From NCBI GenBank assembly GCA_013373445.1, contig JABXHV010000091.1:1-51673 (forward strand): a DNA stretch of 51,673 nucleotides, in the 5' to 3' direction. Below are positions 17,143-24,738 of the stretch, piece by piece. Positions within the stretch are counted from its first letter, which is position 1. The number at the start of each line of letters is the position of its first letter. Made by a program: the position numbers and the translations under genes. The notes beneath the pieces were generated by a model. That model had not been told where the DNA came from. It saw nothing but the letters and a program-made list of their open reading frames with translations, and searched no databases. This DNA comes from Paracoccaceae bacterium. GTDB lineage: Bacteria > Pseudomonadota > Alphaproteobacteria > Rhizobiales > Stappiaceae.

Positions 17143-18684
17143 TCACGTCCAGAATCTCTTTGCCTTTTCGACTTTCTTCCATTTGTCTCTGGCTTCCGTC
17201 CAGGCGTAGCGCGCGTTGATCTCGTGACAGCCAACGACGTAGCCGGTCGCCTTTGCGACGCCGGTCTGGGTGTTGTCCTGCAAGGCCTCGATATGCAGGA
17301 GACCTTCCGCAACCGCTACATCATTCAAATAGCCGAAGACTTCCTGAAGGTCGCGCAGCTGGTCGGTGAAGGCCTTTCGGTCTTTCTTGACGTAAAGCGG
17401 GGCGAAAAACTTGATCGTGTCGCGCAGGGTCTTGGCTGCCTTGCGCATCTTGTGGCGTTCCTCGATGGACAGGTCGTCAATCTGGTCGCCATACTTCTTG
17501 AGCTTCTTGAAGCCTTTTGCGAGCTGCTTGTCGGCAAGCTGTTGAACTGAAGTGTTCAGTGCCTTGTCGTTGGTGTCTGTGCGCCAGTCCCTGTGCGCCA
17601 GGAAGGATGACATCTTCAGGATGAATTCATTCACCCTGGCGGAGCGAAGATCCGATTTGAGCTTTGTGCGCTTGATCTCACGGGCGAGGATCAGCTTTTC
17701 CAGAAGTTCTTCCAGCGCAATGTCACCGGGCGCATCGTGGATCAGGGGCTCGACGACTTCTCTGGTCAAGACATCAAAGTCGCGGGTCTCGCCAAGCAGA
17801 CGGAAGACTTCGATGGATTCCTCCAGCAGTGGTTTTGACACTTCCTCAGGTAAGACGGATTTGAAGGTGCGGAAAGCGTTTCGCAGCCGGCGCAAGCCCA
17901 CCCGCATTTGATGCGGCCCCTCCGGATCCAGACTTTCCAGTGTCACCATGCGGTTGTGGGTGATTTGATCCAAGCAGGAGCCAAGGACTTTTTCCACGGC
18001 GTCTTCAACGCTGTCTTTGCGGGTTACCTGGCTCGGTTCGGCCTTGGTGGGCAACCAGTCGCTTTCATAAACGCCGGTTGCCAGGTGATAGCCACGCTCG
18101 GCCTTGCTGTGCGGTGAAAACCGGAATGGCACCGACCCAAGCAGCAGTTGGGCTGTGGTGTACAGGTTGGAGGTGTAGCCCTCCTGCAGCTCCATCTCAC
18201 ATTCGCCAAGCGCAATGGATTTGTCATCGGCAATGACTTCGCCATTGTCGATTGCCAGTTCAATCGTGCTGCCATCGGGCGCCGTTACGAGTTTGCTGGT
18301 GCGTTTGACGAGCGTTTCGAACTGCTCTTTCAGTTCCGCTCCGTTGAGCGCCTTGTTGAGGGCCTTCACGGCTTTTGGCTTGTCGATAACGCTGAGATCG
18401 AGTGCACGGCCGTCGACCGGGTACTCCAGTTCCTTTGCCGAGGAAAGGCCTGCCTTCACGCCGGTGCCAAGTTTGAGGGTCTGTACCCAGCCGTTGCCGG
18501 TCTTGCGCAGCCTGAGCGACATGCCAGCTTCGCGCAATGCGTGGTCATCAGTGTCAAAATAGACCGATTGCAGTGTGTTGGTGACGGCTCTGGTGGCAGA
18601 AAAGCCTTCCGGCCAGCGGGTGCGTTTTAGCCGGTTATGCTCGTCAGGTGAAACCTCGACCTTGAGTTCGACTTCTTTTGGCAT
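17143..18684 (-). CDS. CYTH and CHAD domain-containing protein (probable inorganic triphosphatase)
   Basis: A 513-residue two-domain protein. The N-terminal CYTH domain (about 1-205) begins with the ExExK metal/triphosphate-binding motif (EVELKV, Glu4, Glu6, Lys8), and has the family's strand pattern rich in Arg, Lys and Glu. The C-terminal CHAD domain (about 225-500) is all-helical with conserved histidine-containing helices (VHQMRVGLRRLRNAF-type stretch near 250). CYTH enzymes hydrolyse tripolyphosphate or related triphosphates, and CHAD domains bind polyphosphate, so a role in polyphosphate or triphosphate turnover is likely. The start is the ATG at 18684 rather than a TTG at 18702. The 241 bases upstream to the tRNA show no gene. 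Confidence 0.85.
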   Translation of the reverse strand: MPKEVELKVEVSPDEHNRLKRTRWPEGFSATRAVTNTLQSVYFDTDDHALREAGMSLRLRKTGNGWVQTLKLGTGVKAGLSSAKELEYPVDGRALDLSVIDKPKAVKALNKALNGAELKEQFETLVKRTSKLVTAPDGSTIELAIDNGEVIADDKSIALGECEMELQEGYTSNLYTTAQLLLGSVPFRFSPHSKAERGYHLATGVYESDWLPTKAEPSQVTRKDSVEDAVEKVLGSCLDQITHNRMVTLESLDPEGPHQMRVGLRRLRNAFRTFKSVLPEEVSKPLLEESIEVFRLLGETRDFDVLTREVVEPLIHDAPGDIALEELLEKLILAREIKRTKLKSDLRSARVNEFILKMSSFLAHRDWRTDTNDKALNTSVQQLADKQLAKGFKKLKKYGDQIDDLSIEERHKMRKAAKTLRDTIKFFAPLYVKKDRKAFTDQLRDLQEVFGYLNDVAVAEGLLHIEALQDNTQTGVAKATGYVVGCHEINARYAWTEARDKWKKVEKAKRFWT

Positions 18685-18925
18685 ACCCGGTTGCTCCAAC
18701 ACTCGGCTTCGACGTTGCTGTCTGATAGCCGAAAAACCTTAACTGGAAGCACCTTAGCCGTGAACGACTGTCATATTCAAATCGAACGCAATGGGTGGGG
18801 TGCTGTATTGCAGCTGGAGTTGGTGATCGCGAAGGCGCATTGCGCCAATGCGCAGCAAGAACAGTTCTTGTCGCGTTGCAAAAGTCGGATCGGCAATCGG
18901 GAGAACCCTTTTGCTTTGCGAGTAG

Positions 18926-19010
18926 TGGTGCCCCCCGCCGGAATCGAACCGGCACTTCCGAAGAAACGGGATTTTGAATCCCGCGCGTCTACCAGTTCCG
19001 CCAGAGGGGC
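18926..19010 (-). tRNA. tRNA-Leu (anticodon CAA)
   Basis: Read on the minus strand, the 85-base sequence begins GCCCCTC and ends GGGGGGC-A-CCA, forming a 7-bp acceptor stem with the CCA encoded. The anticodon stem CGGGA/TCCCG closes the loop TTCAAAA, giving anticodon CAA for the codon UUG. The T arm contains GGTTCGATTCC. A long variable arm (class II) is present, as expected for leucine. No integrase or duplicated 3' end is visible next to it, so there is no sign of use as an integration site. Confidence 0.95.
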
Positions 19011-19177
19011 AGCGCAAAAGGTGGCGCGATAATAGCTAGGAGTTTGCTGGCGTCAATCCTTTGTGAGAAGGAAATAACGTCTTATTCGCCACCTGGGTAA
19101 AACTTTGCGAAAAGCATTGGTTTGACGCCTATTCGCAATGCGTGACTTTTGGCCAAGAACGGTCTATTGGAGCGGAC

Positions 19178-19756
19178 ATGTTGCGACGCCTTTACGACTG
19201 GACCATGTCCTATGCCTCAGGACCCCGCGCGAGTACCGTGCTGGGAGCTGTTTCGTTTGTTGAAAGTTCGGTCTTTCCGATCCCGCCTGACCTTTTGCTG
19301 GTGCCGATGGTGATTGCCAGGCGTGAGGCAGCCTGGCGGCTGGCTCTGCTTTGCACACTTACCTCCGTTGCCGGTGCCCTTTTGGGGTATGCGATCGGGC
19401 ACTTGCTGTGGGAGCAGGTCGCGATGCCGATCTTCCAGTTCTACGGCTACATGGATCATTTCGAGCACTTCAAGGACATTTTCAACACCTGGGGCTGGTG
19501 GTTTGTCTGTATCGCGGGCGTGACGCCGTTTCCCTACAAGGTGATCACCATCGCCAGTGGCGTTGCTGGTCTTCCGTTGCCTGTGTTTATTCTGGCCAGC
19601 CTGTTGTCGCGCGGGATTCGCTTTTTCTTCGTTGCCGGACTGCTTTATTTCTTCGGTCCGCCGATCCGCGTTTTCATCGAGAAACGCCTCGGACTTGTTT
19701 TTACCATTTTCATGGTATTGCTGGTCGGCGGGTTTTATCTGGTCAAGTTTGTCTGA
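19178..19756 (+). CDS. YqaA/DedA-type (SNARE-associated, VTT) membrane protein
   Basis: A 192-residue inner-membrane protein with about five hydrophobic segments. It has the VTT-domain features FVESSVFPIPPDLLLVPMV (re-entrant loop with the E...PxPxD pattern) and GVTPFPYKVITIASG. These resemble the YqaA branch of the family, where an Arg in RGIRFFFVAGL is conserved. DedA-superfamily proteins move lipids across membranes, some of them undecaprenyl phosphate or phosphatidylethanolamine. The substrate here is unknown. The start is ATG 19178 with GGAG upstream; a GTG at 19142 is less likely. It lies 18 bases before dsbB and may be cotranscribed. Confidence 0.85.
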   Translation: MLRRLYDWTMSYASGPRASTVLGAVSFVESSVFPIPPDLLLVPMVIARREAAWRLALLCTLTSVAGALLGYAIGHLLWEQVAMPIFQFYGYMDHFEHFKDIFNTWGWWFVCIAGVTPFPYKVITIASGVAGLPLPVFILASLLSRGIRFFFVAGLLYFFGPPIRVFIEKRLGLVFTIFMVLLVGGFYLVKFV

Positions 19757-19774
19757 CGCATTCGGGGTTTTGTC

Positions 19775-20290
19775 ATGAAGACTGTCGCGACGCCGCGGGT
19801 TGGTACCGCGCTTCTCCTGATCGTTGGACTGATCGCCATTGCAACGGCGTGGGGCTTCCAGCTGATTGGCGGTTATGTTCCCTGCCAACTCTGCCTTGAA
19901 CAGCGCCAGCCCTATTACGTTGGTTTGCCGCTTGGGCTTGTGGCTTTGGTGCTGCTTTCGCGCGGCAATTCGCGGGCAGGTGGGTTTGTGCTTCTGGTCG
20001 TTGCCCTTGTGTTCGCCTATGGAGCCGGTCTTGGTGCCTATCAGGCGGGTGCGGAGTGGGGCTTCTGGCTTGGTCCCAACGACTGCGGCGGAAGTGGGTC
20101 TGGTCCTGCGAGCGCGTCGAACATGCTTCAAACCTTGCAGAGTACTCGCATCGTGAGCTGCACGGAAGCCAGCTGGCGGTTGTTCGGTTTGTCTTTCGCA
20201 GGCTGGAACGCGGTTGCATCTGGTGCAATAGCCTTGATCGCCTTTCTTTCAGGGCTTTGCGCCTTGAAACGTTGTAAGGTTGAGGGATGA
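19775..20290 (+). CDS. dsbB: Disulfide bond formation protein B (DsbB family)
   Basis: An inner-membrane oxidoreductase that passes electrons from a DsbA-like thiol oxidase to quinone. It has 171 residues, four transmembrane segments, the first periplasmic pair Cys37-Gln-Leu-Cys40 (VPCQLCLEQRQPYY) and a second pair Cys104 and Cys129 in the long second periplasmic loop. The loop is rich in Gly and Ser (NDCGGSGSGPASAS). No dsbA is adjacent. The stop codon overlaps the start of the small membrane gene at 20287 by four bases. Confidence 0.9.
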   Translation: MKTVATPRVGTALLLIVGLIAIATAWGFQLIGGYVPCQLCLEQRQPYYVGLPLGLVALVLLSRGNSRAGGFVLLVVALVFAYGAGLGAYQAGAEWGFWLGPNDCGGSGSGPASASNMLQTLQSTRIVSCTEASWRLFGLSFAGWNAVASGAIALIAFLSGLCALKRCKVEG

Positions 20291-20541
20291 CGAACAAGCG
20301 TCCTGACCATGAAAAAGAACGACGTGATGCCCTGCGCGCACTTGACCGTGTCCAGGACGAGAGCGAGACAATCATCGGCTCGACCTTTCAGCGCATGGCA
20401 AAGCGTGCGGGCGATCATTTTGGTGCCAACGACAAGGCGAGCGGTGATCCGATCGAAGTGTGGGGAACCCGCATTGGACGGTTTGCAGGCCCGGCGCTGT
20501 TTGTCGTTTGGTTGATTTATATGTTTTTCACGTATTGGTAG
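20287..20541 (+). CDS. Small membrane protein of unknown function, coupled to dsbB
   Basis: An 84-residue protein I do not recognise. Residues 1-66 are charged and probably helical (MTNKRPDHEKERRDALRAL...), and residues 68-82 are one hydrophobic segment (PALFVVWLIYMFFTY), so it is likely a C-tail-anchored inner-membrane protein facing the cytoplasm. Its ATG overlaps the dsbB stop (ATGA), showing translational coupling. Codon use resembles the neighbours, and the coupling argues that it is real. Confidence 0.7.
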   Translation: MTNKRPDHEKERRDALRALDRVQDESETIIGSTFQRMAKRAGDHFGANDKASGDPIEVWGTRIGRFAGPALFVVWLIYMFFTYW

Positions 20542-20592
20542 TCGGCCAAGCAGGCTTGAGTGCGGACCATACGTGACAATAAAAGGGGATTG

Positions 20593-21030
20593 ATGATGGC
20601 ATCGATCCATTCAAAGCGCAGCGCCGACTGGGGGCAGCTTGTGGCGCCAGATGGAGCCTTGCTTGAAACGCTGGCTCTCGAGGCCTTGGCGCGCTTTCCG
20701 CAGGATATCCTGGAGCAACTGGGCAGCATCCAGATGGTTGTGGCGGAGTATCCCGAAGATCAGCTGCTGAATTCACTGGGGCTTGAAGATCCCAGCGAAC
20801 TGCTCGGCGTTTTCGAAACCAACATCTTTACTGCCGAGGCGATCCGGGCTGCGAATATTCCGGCCTATAACCGTTTTTGGCTGTTCCGCCGCCCGATCCT
20901 CGATCATTGGGCAGCCCATGGCGAACCCTTGGGCATGGTCGTCTCCAACCTGCTTGTTCAGGAACTTGGATACAGTCTCGATCTGTCGGAAGAGGCGCTT
21001 GAACGCATGGACGCCGCAGTCGAGGAATAG
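20593..21030 (+). CDS. Zincin-like (DUF1025-type) protein with a lost HExxH motif
   Basis: A 145-residue cytoplasmic protein whose layout matches the small metallopeptidase family with a zincin-like fold. It shows MVVAEYPEDQLLNSLGLEDP, ELLGVF, and FWLFRRPILDHWA. Where the family has HEIGHHFGL (zinc-binding HExxH) this protein has QELGYSLDL at 123-131, so His is replaced by Gln and by Tyr. The protein should therefore not bind catalytic zinc in the usual way, while the rest of the fold is kept. The start is one of two adjacent ATGs (20593 or 20596) behind an AAAAGGGG ribosome-binding site. It may be a binding or regulatory derivative. Confidence 0.75.
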   Translation: MMASIHSKRSADWGQLVAPDGALLETLALEALARFPQDILEQLGSIQMVVAEYPEDQLLNSLGLEDPSELLGVFETNIFTAEAIRAANIPAYNRFWLFRRPILDHWAAHGEPLGMVVSNLLVQELGYSLDLSEEALERMDAAVEE

Positions 21031-21059
21031 CCTCGACGCGGCGTCCATTTGATATTTGT

Positions 21060-21089
21060 GCCTTGGGCGGTGCCCAAATTGGCCTTTTT
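21060..21089 (+). terminator. Intrinsic terminator after the zincin-like gene
   Basis: The stem TTGGGC/GCCCAA (21063-21077, loop GGT) is extended by GCC/GGC across a small bulge and followed by CTTTTT. It terminates plus-strand transcripts just before the converging ppa stop codon. Confidence 0.5.
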
Positions 21090-21615
21090 AAGCCTTGGCG
21101 CGTTCGATTGAGTCCACAATCAGCTGCTTGGCTTTTTCGATACCTTCGATGCCGGTGACCTTGACCCATTTGCCAGGTTCCAGATCCTTGTAATGCTCAA
21201 AGAAATGGGTGATCTGCTCAAGGGTGATCTTTGGCAGGTCGTTGACATCCTTGATGTCTTCGTAGCGGCGTGACAGCTTTGTGCTTGGCACGGCGATGAT
21301 CTTTTCGTCCTGACCGGACTCATCTTCCATCATCAGAACGCCGACCGGGCGGCAGCTCATGATTGCACCTGGCATGATGGGACGCTGGTTGACGACAATC
21401 ACGTCAATCGGGTCGCCATCGCCGCAAAGCGTGTGCGGAACAAAGCCGTAGTTACCTGGGTAACGCATTGGCGTGTAAAGGAAGCGGTCCACGTAGAGCG
21501 CGCCTGCATCCTTATCCATTTCGTATTTGATAGGTTCTCCGCCAGTGGACACTTCGATGATGACGTTGATGTCTTCCGGCGGGTTTTTGCCAATCGGCAC
21601 AGCATTGATATGCAT
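21088..21615 (-). CDS. ppa: Inorganic pyrophosphatase
   Basis: A soluble family I inorganic pyrophosphatase that hydrolyses pyrophosphate to phosphate and so pulls biosynthetic reactions forward. It has 175 residues, typical for bacteria. The signature [10 protein letters not shown] (three Asp that bind the metals) is intact, and Lys and Tyr residues such as in [11 protein letters not shown] and PGKWVKV are at family positions. It starts at ATG 21615 and stands alone, converging with the zincin-like gene and diverging from the exported protein at 21771. Confidence 0.96.
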   Translation of the reverse strand: MHINAVPIGKNPPEDINVIIEVSTGGEPIKYEMDKDAGALYVDRFLYTPMRYPGNYGFVPHTLCGDGDPIDVIVVNQRPIMPGAIMSCRPVGVLMMEDESGQDEKIIAVPSTKLSRRYEDIKDVNDLPKITLEQITHFFEHYKDLEPGKWVKVTGIEGIEKAKQLIVDSIERAKA

Positions 21616-21770
21616 GCAATCAGACTCCTGTTGGATGTTGCAGGGTCTATCGCAGTCAGATGGCTTCTGTGCAAGTGTTTATTGCGTTTTTGGGCCGCGA
21701 ATTGCGTGTTAGAAATTGTCTAGCGGTGTTTGTCGGCAGGTGATCAATTTACAATTTGGAGATTTCAAAG

Positions 21771-22322
21771 ATGCGTTCCATGTTCCTTTGTTTGATGTTT
21801 GTTTTGTTTGGTTTTCAGGCGCAGGCTGCTGGTCAAATTGAGAGTGCCTATACCAAGGTGATCTTGGATGACTGCACATTTGTTGCGGCGGAAGAGGTGA
21901 GCTCGACTTATGCGGGCTACTTTACATGCGAGGGTTACAAGGGCATGCCGATGGCAATTGCTGAGGGTGACCTGCGGATGTTCGTTTCATTTGGAACGTC
22001 TGCGCGCGAGGAAGTTGCCTATTCGCAAACGCTGCCGATGTTCAATACCATCAATGAAACATTTGAGTGGCGCCTGCTGGACGGCAAACCGTTTGCCACG
22101 ATCCTTCGTTGGTTCACGGATGACGGATTGGGAGCTACTGGACAGGTGCTTGTGGTGTCACAGATCCTGGCCGGCCATACCTGCCATATTGCCTATGTGG
22201 ATGCGCTGGCCAACAAAAACGCCAATGTGCTGGCGCGAGAAGCCGCTGATACTTTGGCAGGCAGGTTTGATTGCCAAAACGAACCAAAGGTTCTCGGCAA
22301 TCCCGGCTTATTGGATTATTGA
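21771..22322 (+). CDS. Exported protein of unknown function
   Basis: A 183-residue protein with a clear signal peptide (MRSMFLCLMFVLFGFQAQAA, cleavage probably after AQA). The mature part has four cysteines (in DDCTFV, YFTCEGY, GHTCHI and RFDCQN), which could form two disulfides in the periplasm, a plausible DsbB-dependent client. I do not recognise a domain. The ATG at 21771 has GGAG 11 bases upstream; a TTG at 21756 is part of that ribosome-binding region. It converges with the GNAT gene, two bases away. Confidence 0.7.
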   Translation: MRSMFLCLMFVLFGFQAQAAGQIESAYTKVILDDCTFVAAEEVSSTYAGYFTCEGYKGMPMAIAEGDLRMFVSFGTSAREEVAYSQTLPMFNTINETFEWRLLDGKPFATILRWFTDDGLGATGQVLVVSQILAGHTCHIAYVDALANKNANVLAREAADTLAGRFDCQNEPKVLGNPGLLDY

Positions 22323-22324
22323 CC

Positions 22325-22861
22325 TCAGAGGTCTGACGAAGGTGAGTTGTCTGGTTTCGGCCAGCCGAGCGTTGCCAATTCGAGTTTGCGTTGGCCGCTC
22401 TGGTAGGATGAGGACGAAATACGTTTGCCGCCAAGCGCCTCATAGAAATTGATGGCGGGGGTGTTATCCTGCAGAACCTGCACCGTGATGTCGATCAAAC
22501 CTTGCTGCGCGAGCGACTGCCGTGTCGCTTCAAACAAGGTGCGGCCAAAGCCAAGGCCCTGATACTCAGGCTTGAGATAAAGCTCGTAGATTTCGCCGAC
22601 GCGGCGGGCGGAGGGTGAGCGTGCCGACCCATAGGTGGCATAGCCTGCAGCAACGCCAGAGACTTCCAGGATGTTGATTTGAACGCCACGATTGAGTGCG
22701 CCGATCCACCAGGCATAGGAGCGCTGTTGCACGATTTTCTGCAGCTCAATGCCGTCAAGAACACCGCGGTAGGCTGACATCCAGGCTGTTTCATGGATCG
22801 CGGTGAGATCTTCGCAATCGTTGAAGTCAGCGGGTCTGACATGGATCAAGTCAGTCTTCAT
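22325..22861 (-). CDS. GNAT-family N-acetyltransferase
   Basis: A 178-residue acetyltransferase. The acetyl-CoA pocket is seen in LYLKPEYQGLGFGRTLFEAT (motif A, QxxGxG) after the beta-strand IYEL, and motif B follows in DNTPAINFYEALGGKR. The substrate cannot be inferred. I start it at ATG 22861 (MKTDLIHVRP), as GNAT proteins begin near this point; the longer frame to 22921 would cross towards an upstream terminator hairpin at 22944-22973, which lies about 80 bases before the start and may be a leader element of this gene. Confidence 0.8.
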   Translation of the reverse strand: MKTDLIHVRPADFNDCEDLTAIHETAWMSAYRGVLDGIELQKIVQQRSYAWWIGALNRGVQINILEVSGVAAGYATYGSARSPSARRVGEIYELYLKPEYQGLGFGRTLFEATRQSLAQQGLIDITVQVLQDNTPAINFYEALGGKRISSSSYQSGQRKLELATLGWPKPDNSPSSDL

Positions 22862-22943
22862 ACAAAGGATGATATCGCGGGCCACCGGGCACGAGAAGCA
22901 GAAAGAGCACCTGGCAAGCAAGATTTTTCGGTGTCACCTGGGC

Positions 22944-22973
22944 AATAAAAAAGGGCCAGCTTGCGCTGGCCCT
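22944..22973 (-). terminator. Strong intrinsic terminator with GNRA loop (minus strand)
   Basis: On the minus strand GGGCCAGC-GCAA-GCTGGCCC is a perfect 8-bp stem with a GCAA tetraloop, followed by six T. It is preceded by a second hairpin, CTTCAG-AGCAA-CTGAAG (22988-22972). The T-run is only on the minus strand, so the transcript must come from the right. Confidence 0.8.
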
Positions 22974-23135
22974 TCAGTTGCTCTGAAGATGGATCAAATC
23001 TCACTAAAGACAGAGTGCTCGGGGTGTGTGCGGTGGGGCTGGGGGGCTATTTGCATCCGCTTCGAGCGCTCATGTCCTTCAGAGCTTGATCTTAATATGC
23101 TCATGCAAGATGGCTGACGAAGGGCTGGATTAGGG
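22947..23135 (-). ncRNA. Candidate small RNA or leader RNA upstream of the GNAT gene
   Basis: The gap between the GNAT gene and DUF2794 (22862-23298) contains no recognisable gene on the plus strand, but a strong minus-strand terminator ends it at 22947. Something must be transcribed leftward through this region. Two possibilities: a free-standing small RNA, or a leader that attenuates the GNAT gene 80 bases downstream. An open frame from ATG 23104 to TGA 22994 would encode a 36-residue, His- and Arg-rich peptide (begins MSILRSSSEGHERSKRMQIA), but it lacks a clear ribosome-binding site. The 5' end given is approximate; no promoter is convincing. Confidence 0.35.
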
Positions 23136-23298
23136 CAAAAAAGTGATAATTCATTGCCAATTTCGAGTCTCATATCTCGCTGCGGTATTGGCGGGTTGCC
23201 AAACGCTGGTCAAATTGCGCAAGATGTCAGACAGATGACGATTTGATGGGGTGATGTCAGTCGCTCCAACTCAATGCGATACGTTTGCTGGAGGCTGA

Positions 23299-23727
23299 AT
23301 GAGTGAGTCGATAGAGGCGGAGCAGGGATCTAGTCTTGCGCGGCGCAGCGAAACGCGTTCAGGCAGACAGGCCCAGCCCATTTCCTACGTTGGTGCCCCC
23401 AAAAAGCCAGCTCCTCCTCCCAAGCCGATTATTGCCTTCAATCGGCAGGAACTCGATACGATCTTGAGGTTCTACGGGCGTATGGTCGCCGAAGGTGAAT
23501 GGCGCGATTACGCGATTGACCTCTTGAAAGACAAGGCCGTTTTTTCGGTGTTTCGACGCACCTCGGAGATGCCGCTCTATCGGATCGAGAAGGATCCTAA
23601 ACTTGCCAAACGACAAGGCGCGTTTTCGGTTGTTGGTGCTGGCGGGATTATCTTGAAGCGTGGCCATGAGTTACAGCAGGTCCTCAAGGTCCTGGAGAAA
23701 AAGAAGCATCTCAGGGTGGTCGACTGA
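23299..23727 (+). CDS. DUF2794 domain-containing protein
   Basis: A 142-residue soluble protein matching DUF2794, a family found mostly in Alphaproteobacteria. The first 45 residues are polar and low in complexity (PKKPAPPPKPI), then the conserved domain runs from IAFNRQELDTILRFYGRMVA through WRDYAIDLLKDKAVFSVFRR to the basic C-terminus. The function is unknown in the family. A GGAGG ribosome-binding site lies five bases before the ATG. A bidirectional terminator follows. Confidence 0.85.
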   Translation: MSESIEAEQGSSLARRSETRSGRQAQPISYVGAPKKPAPPPKPIIAFNRQELDTILRFYGRMVAEGEWRDYAIDLLKDKAVFSVFRRTSEMPLYRIEKDPKLAKRQGAFSVVGAGGIILKRGHELQQVLKVLEKKKHLRVVD

Positions 23728-23756
23728 GCCAGATTGTCTGACGGACTGCAGACACA

Positions 23757-23786
23757 AAAAAGCCCGGACATTTGTCCGGGCTTTTG
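23757..23786. terminator. Bidirectional intrinsic terminator between DUF2794 and Bax1
   Basis: The arms AGCCCGGACA and TGTCCGGGCT flank TT, with A-rich sequence on the left and TTTT on the right, so it can end both the DUF2794 message and the converging Bax1 message. Confidence 0.85.
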
Positions 23787-23808
23787 TTTTGATCAGATGC
23801 TGTTCTGA

Positions 23809-24591
23809 TTAGTCGCGGTTGCCAAACAACTGCAGCAGCATCAGGAAGAGGTTGATGAAGTCGAGGTACAGACGCAGAGCGCCCATGACGGACTTCTTGG
23901 TTGCCACTTCTGAGCTGTCGCCTTCGAAGTACATTTCCTTGATCTGCTGTGTGTCGTAGGCAGTCAGACCAGCAAACACCAGAACACCAATGACCGAGAT
24001 CGCGAACTGCAGAGCAGACGATGCAAGGAAGATGTTCACAAGTGAAGCGATCACGATACCGATCAGACCCATCATCAGGAACGAGCCGAAGCCGGAAAGG
24101 CTCTTCTTAGTGGTGTAGCCGAAGAGGCTCAAACCACCGAAGGCTGCTGCCGTGATGAAGAAGACGCGTGCGATTGATCCGCCTGTGTAGACAAGGAAGA
24201 TCGACGACAGCGACACACCCATGACCGCTGCATAGACGAGGAACGTCGCCTTGGCTGTCGACGCACTCATCGACTGAATGCGGAACGACAGGAAAAGCAC
24301 CATTCCGAGCGGCGCCAGCATAATGACCCACTTGAGCGGGGAGCCATAGATGGCCATGCCGATGCTGTTCAGGAACATGTTGTTGCCGATCTGGGCAACA
24401 GCCTGACTTGGATCCTGTGTTACAGCCAGGAACATTGTGCCAAGTGCGAAGAAGCCGGTGATGGCCAAACCAAGCGTCATGTAGTTGTAGACGCCAAGCA
24501 TGTAAGAACGCAGACCCTGGTCAATGTCGGCGGCTGCACGCGTGCCGGCCGCCGAATACATGGTCTGTTGATTTCGGTCGAAGGTCGACAT
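23809..24591 (-). CDS. Bax inhibitor-1/YccA family membrane protein
   Basis: A 260-residue inner-membrane protein of the BI-1 (TMBIM) family with seven hydrophobic segments. The start (MSTFDRNQQTMYSAAGTRA) and the motifs YNYMTLGLAITGFFALG and FAGLTAYDTQQIKEMYFEG are typical of the alphaproteobacterial members. Such proteins are linked to calcium or proton leak and to membrane proteolysis control, but the activity is not settled. AGAGGA precedes the ATG. Codon use is biased in the same direction as amtB, suggesting good expression. Confidence 0.9.
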   Translation of the reverse strand: MSTFDRNQQTMYSAAGTRAAADIDQGLRSYMLGVYNYMTLGLAITGFFALGTMFLAVTQDPSQAVAQIGNNMFLNSIGMAIYGSPLKWVIMLAPLGMVLFLSFRIQSMSASTAKATFLVYAAVMGVSLSSIFLVYTGGSIARVFFITAAAFGGLSLFGYTTKKSLSGFGSFLMMGLIGIVIASLVNIFLASSALQFAISVIGVLVFAGLTAYDTQQIKEMYFEGDSSEVATKKSVMGALRLYLDFINLFLMLLQLFGNRD

Positions 24592-24738
24592 GTTAAATCC
24601 TCTGCGTTTGTCAGTCCGGGCGTGATGCTTGAACTGCTTTGTTATAGATATGGGGGGTCTATGTGGCCATCTCAAGACATAAAAGTTGAAATTTATGTCA
24701 TGACTGCAAATTGACCCTCCATAAGCCCGATGAACAGA

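Noticed and set aside
18926-19010. tRNA-Leu as an attachment site of a genomic island
   Set aside because: No integrase, no repeated 3' end of the tRNA, and the flanking genes are ordinary, so no island is indicated.
19217-20131. Long minus-strand open frame (304 codons) across the YqaA and dsbB genes
   Set aside because: The translation is rich in Arg, Gln, Lys and Pro with no domain, and two well-recognised membrane protein genes lie on the opposite strand, so it is an antisense shadow.
23017-23046. G-rich run on the plus strand resembling a quadruplex
   Set aside because: Only three clear runs of four or more G are present, with unequal spacing, and there is no context to support a G-quadruplex.
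22994-23104. 36-codon minus-strand frame as a leader peptide
   Set aside because: No ribosome-binding site precedes its ATG and the amino acid pattern does not match a known regulatory leader, so I list it only within the candidate RNA and not as a gene.
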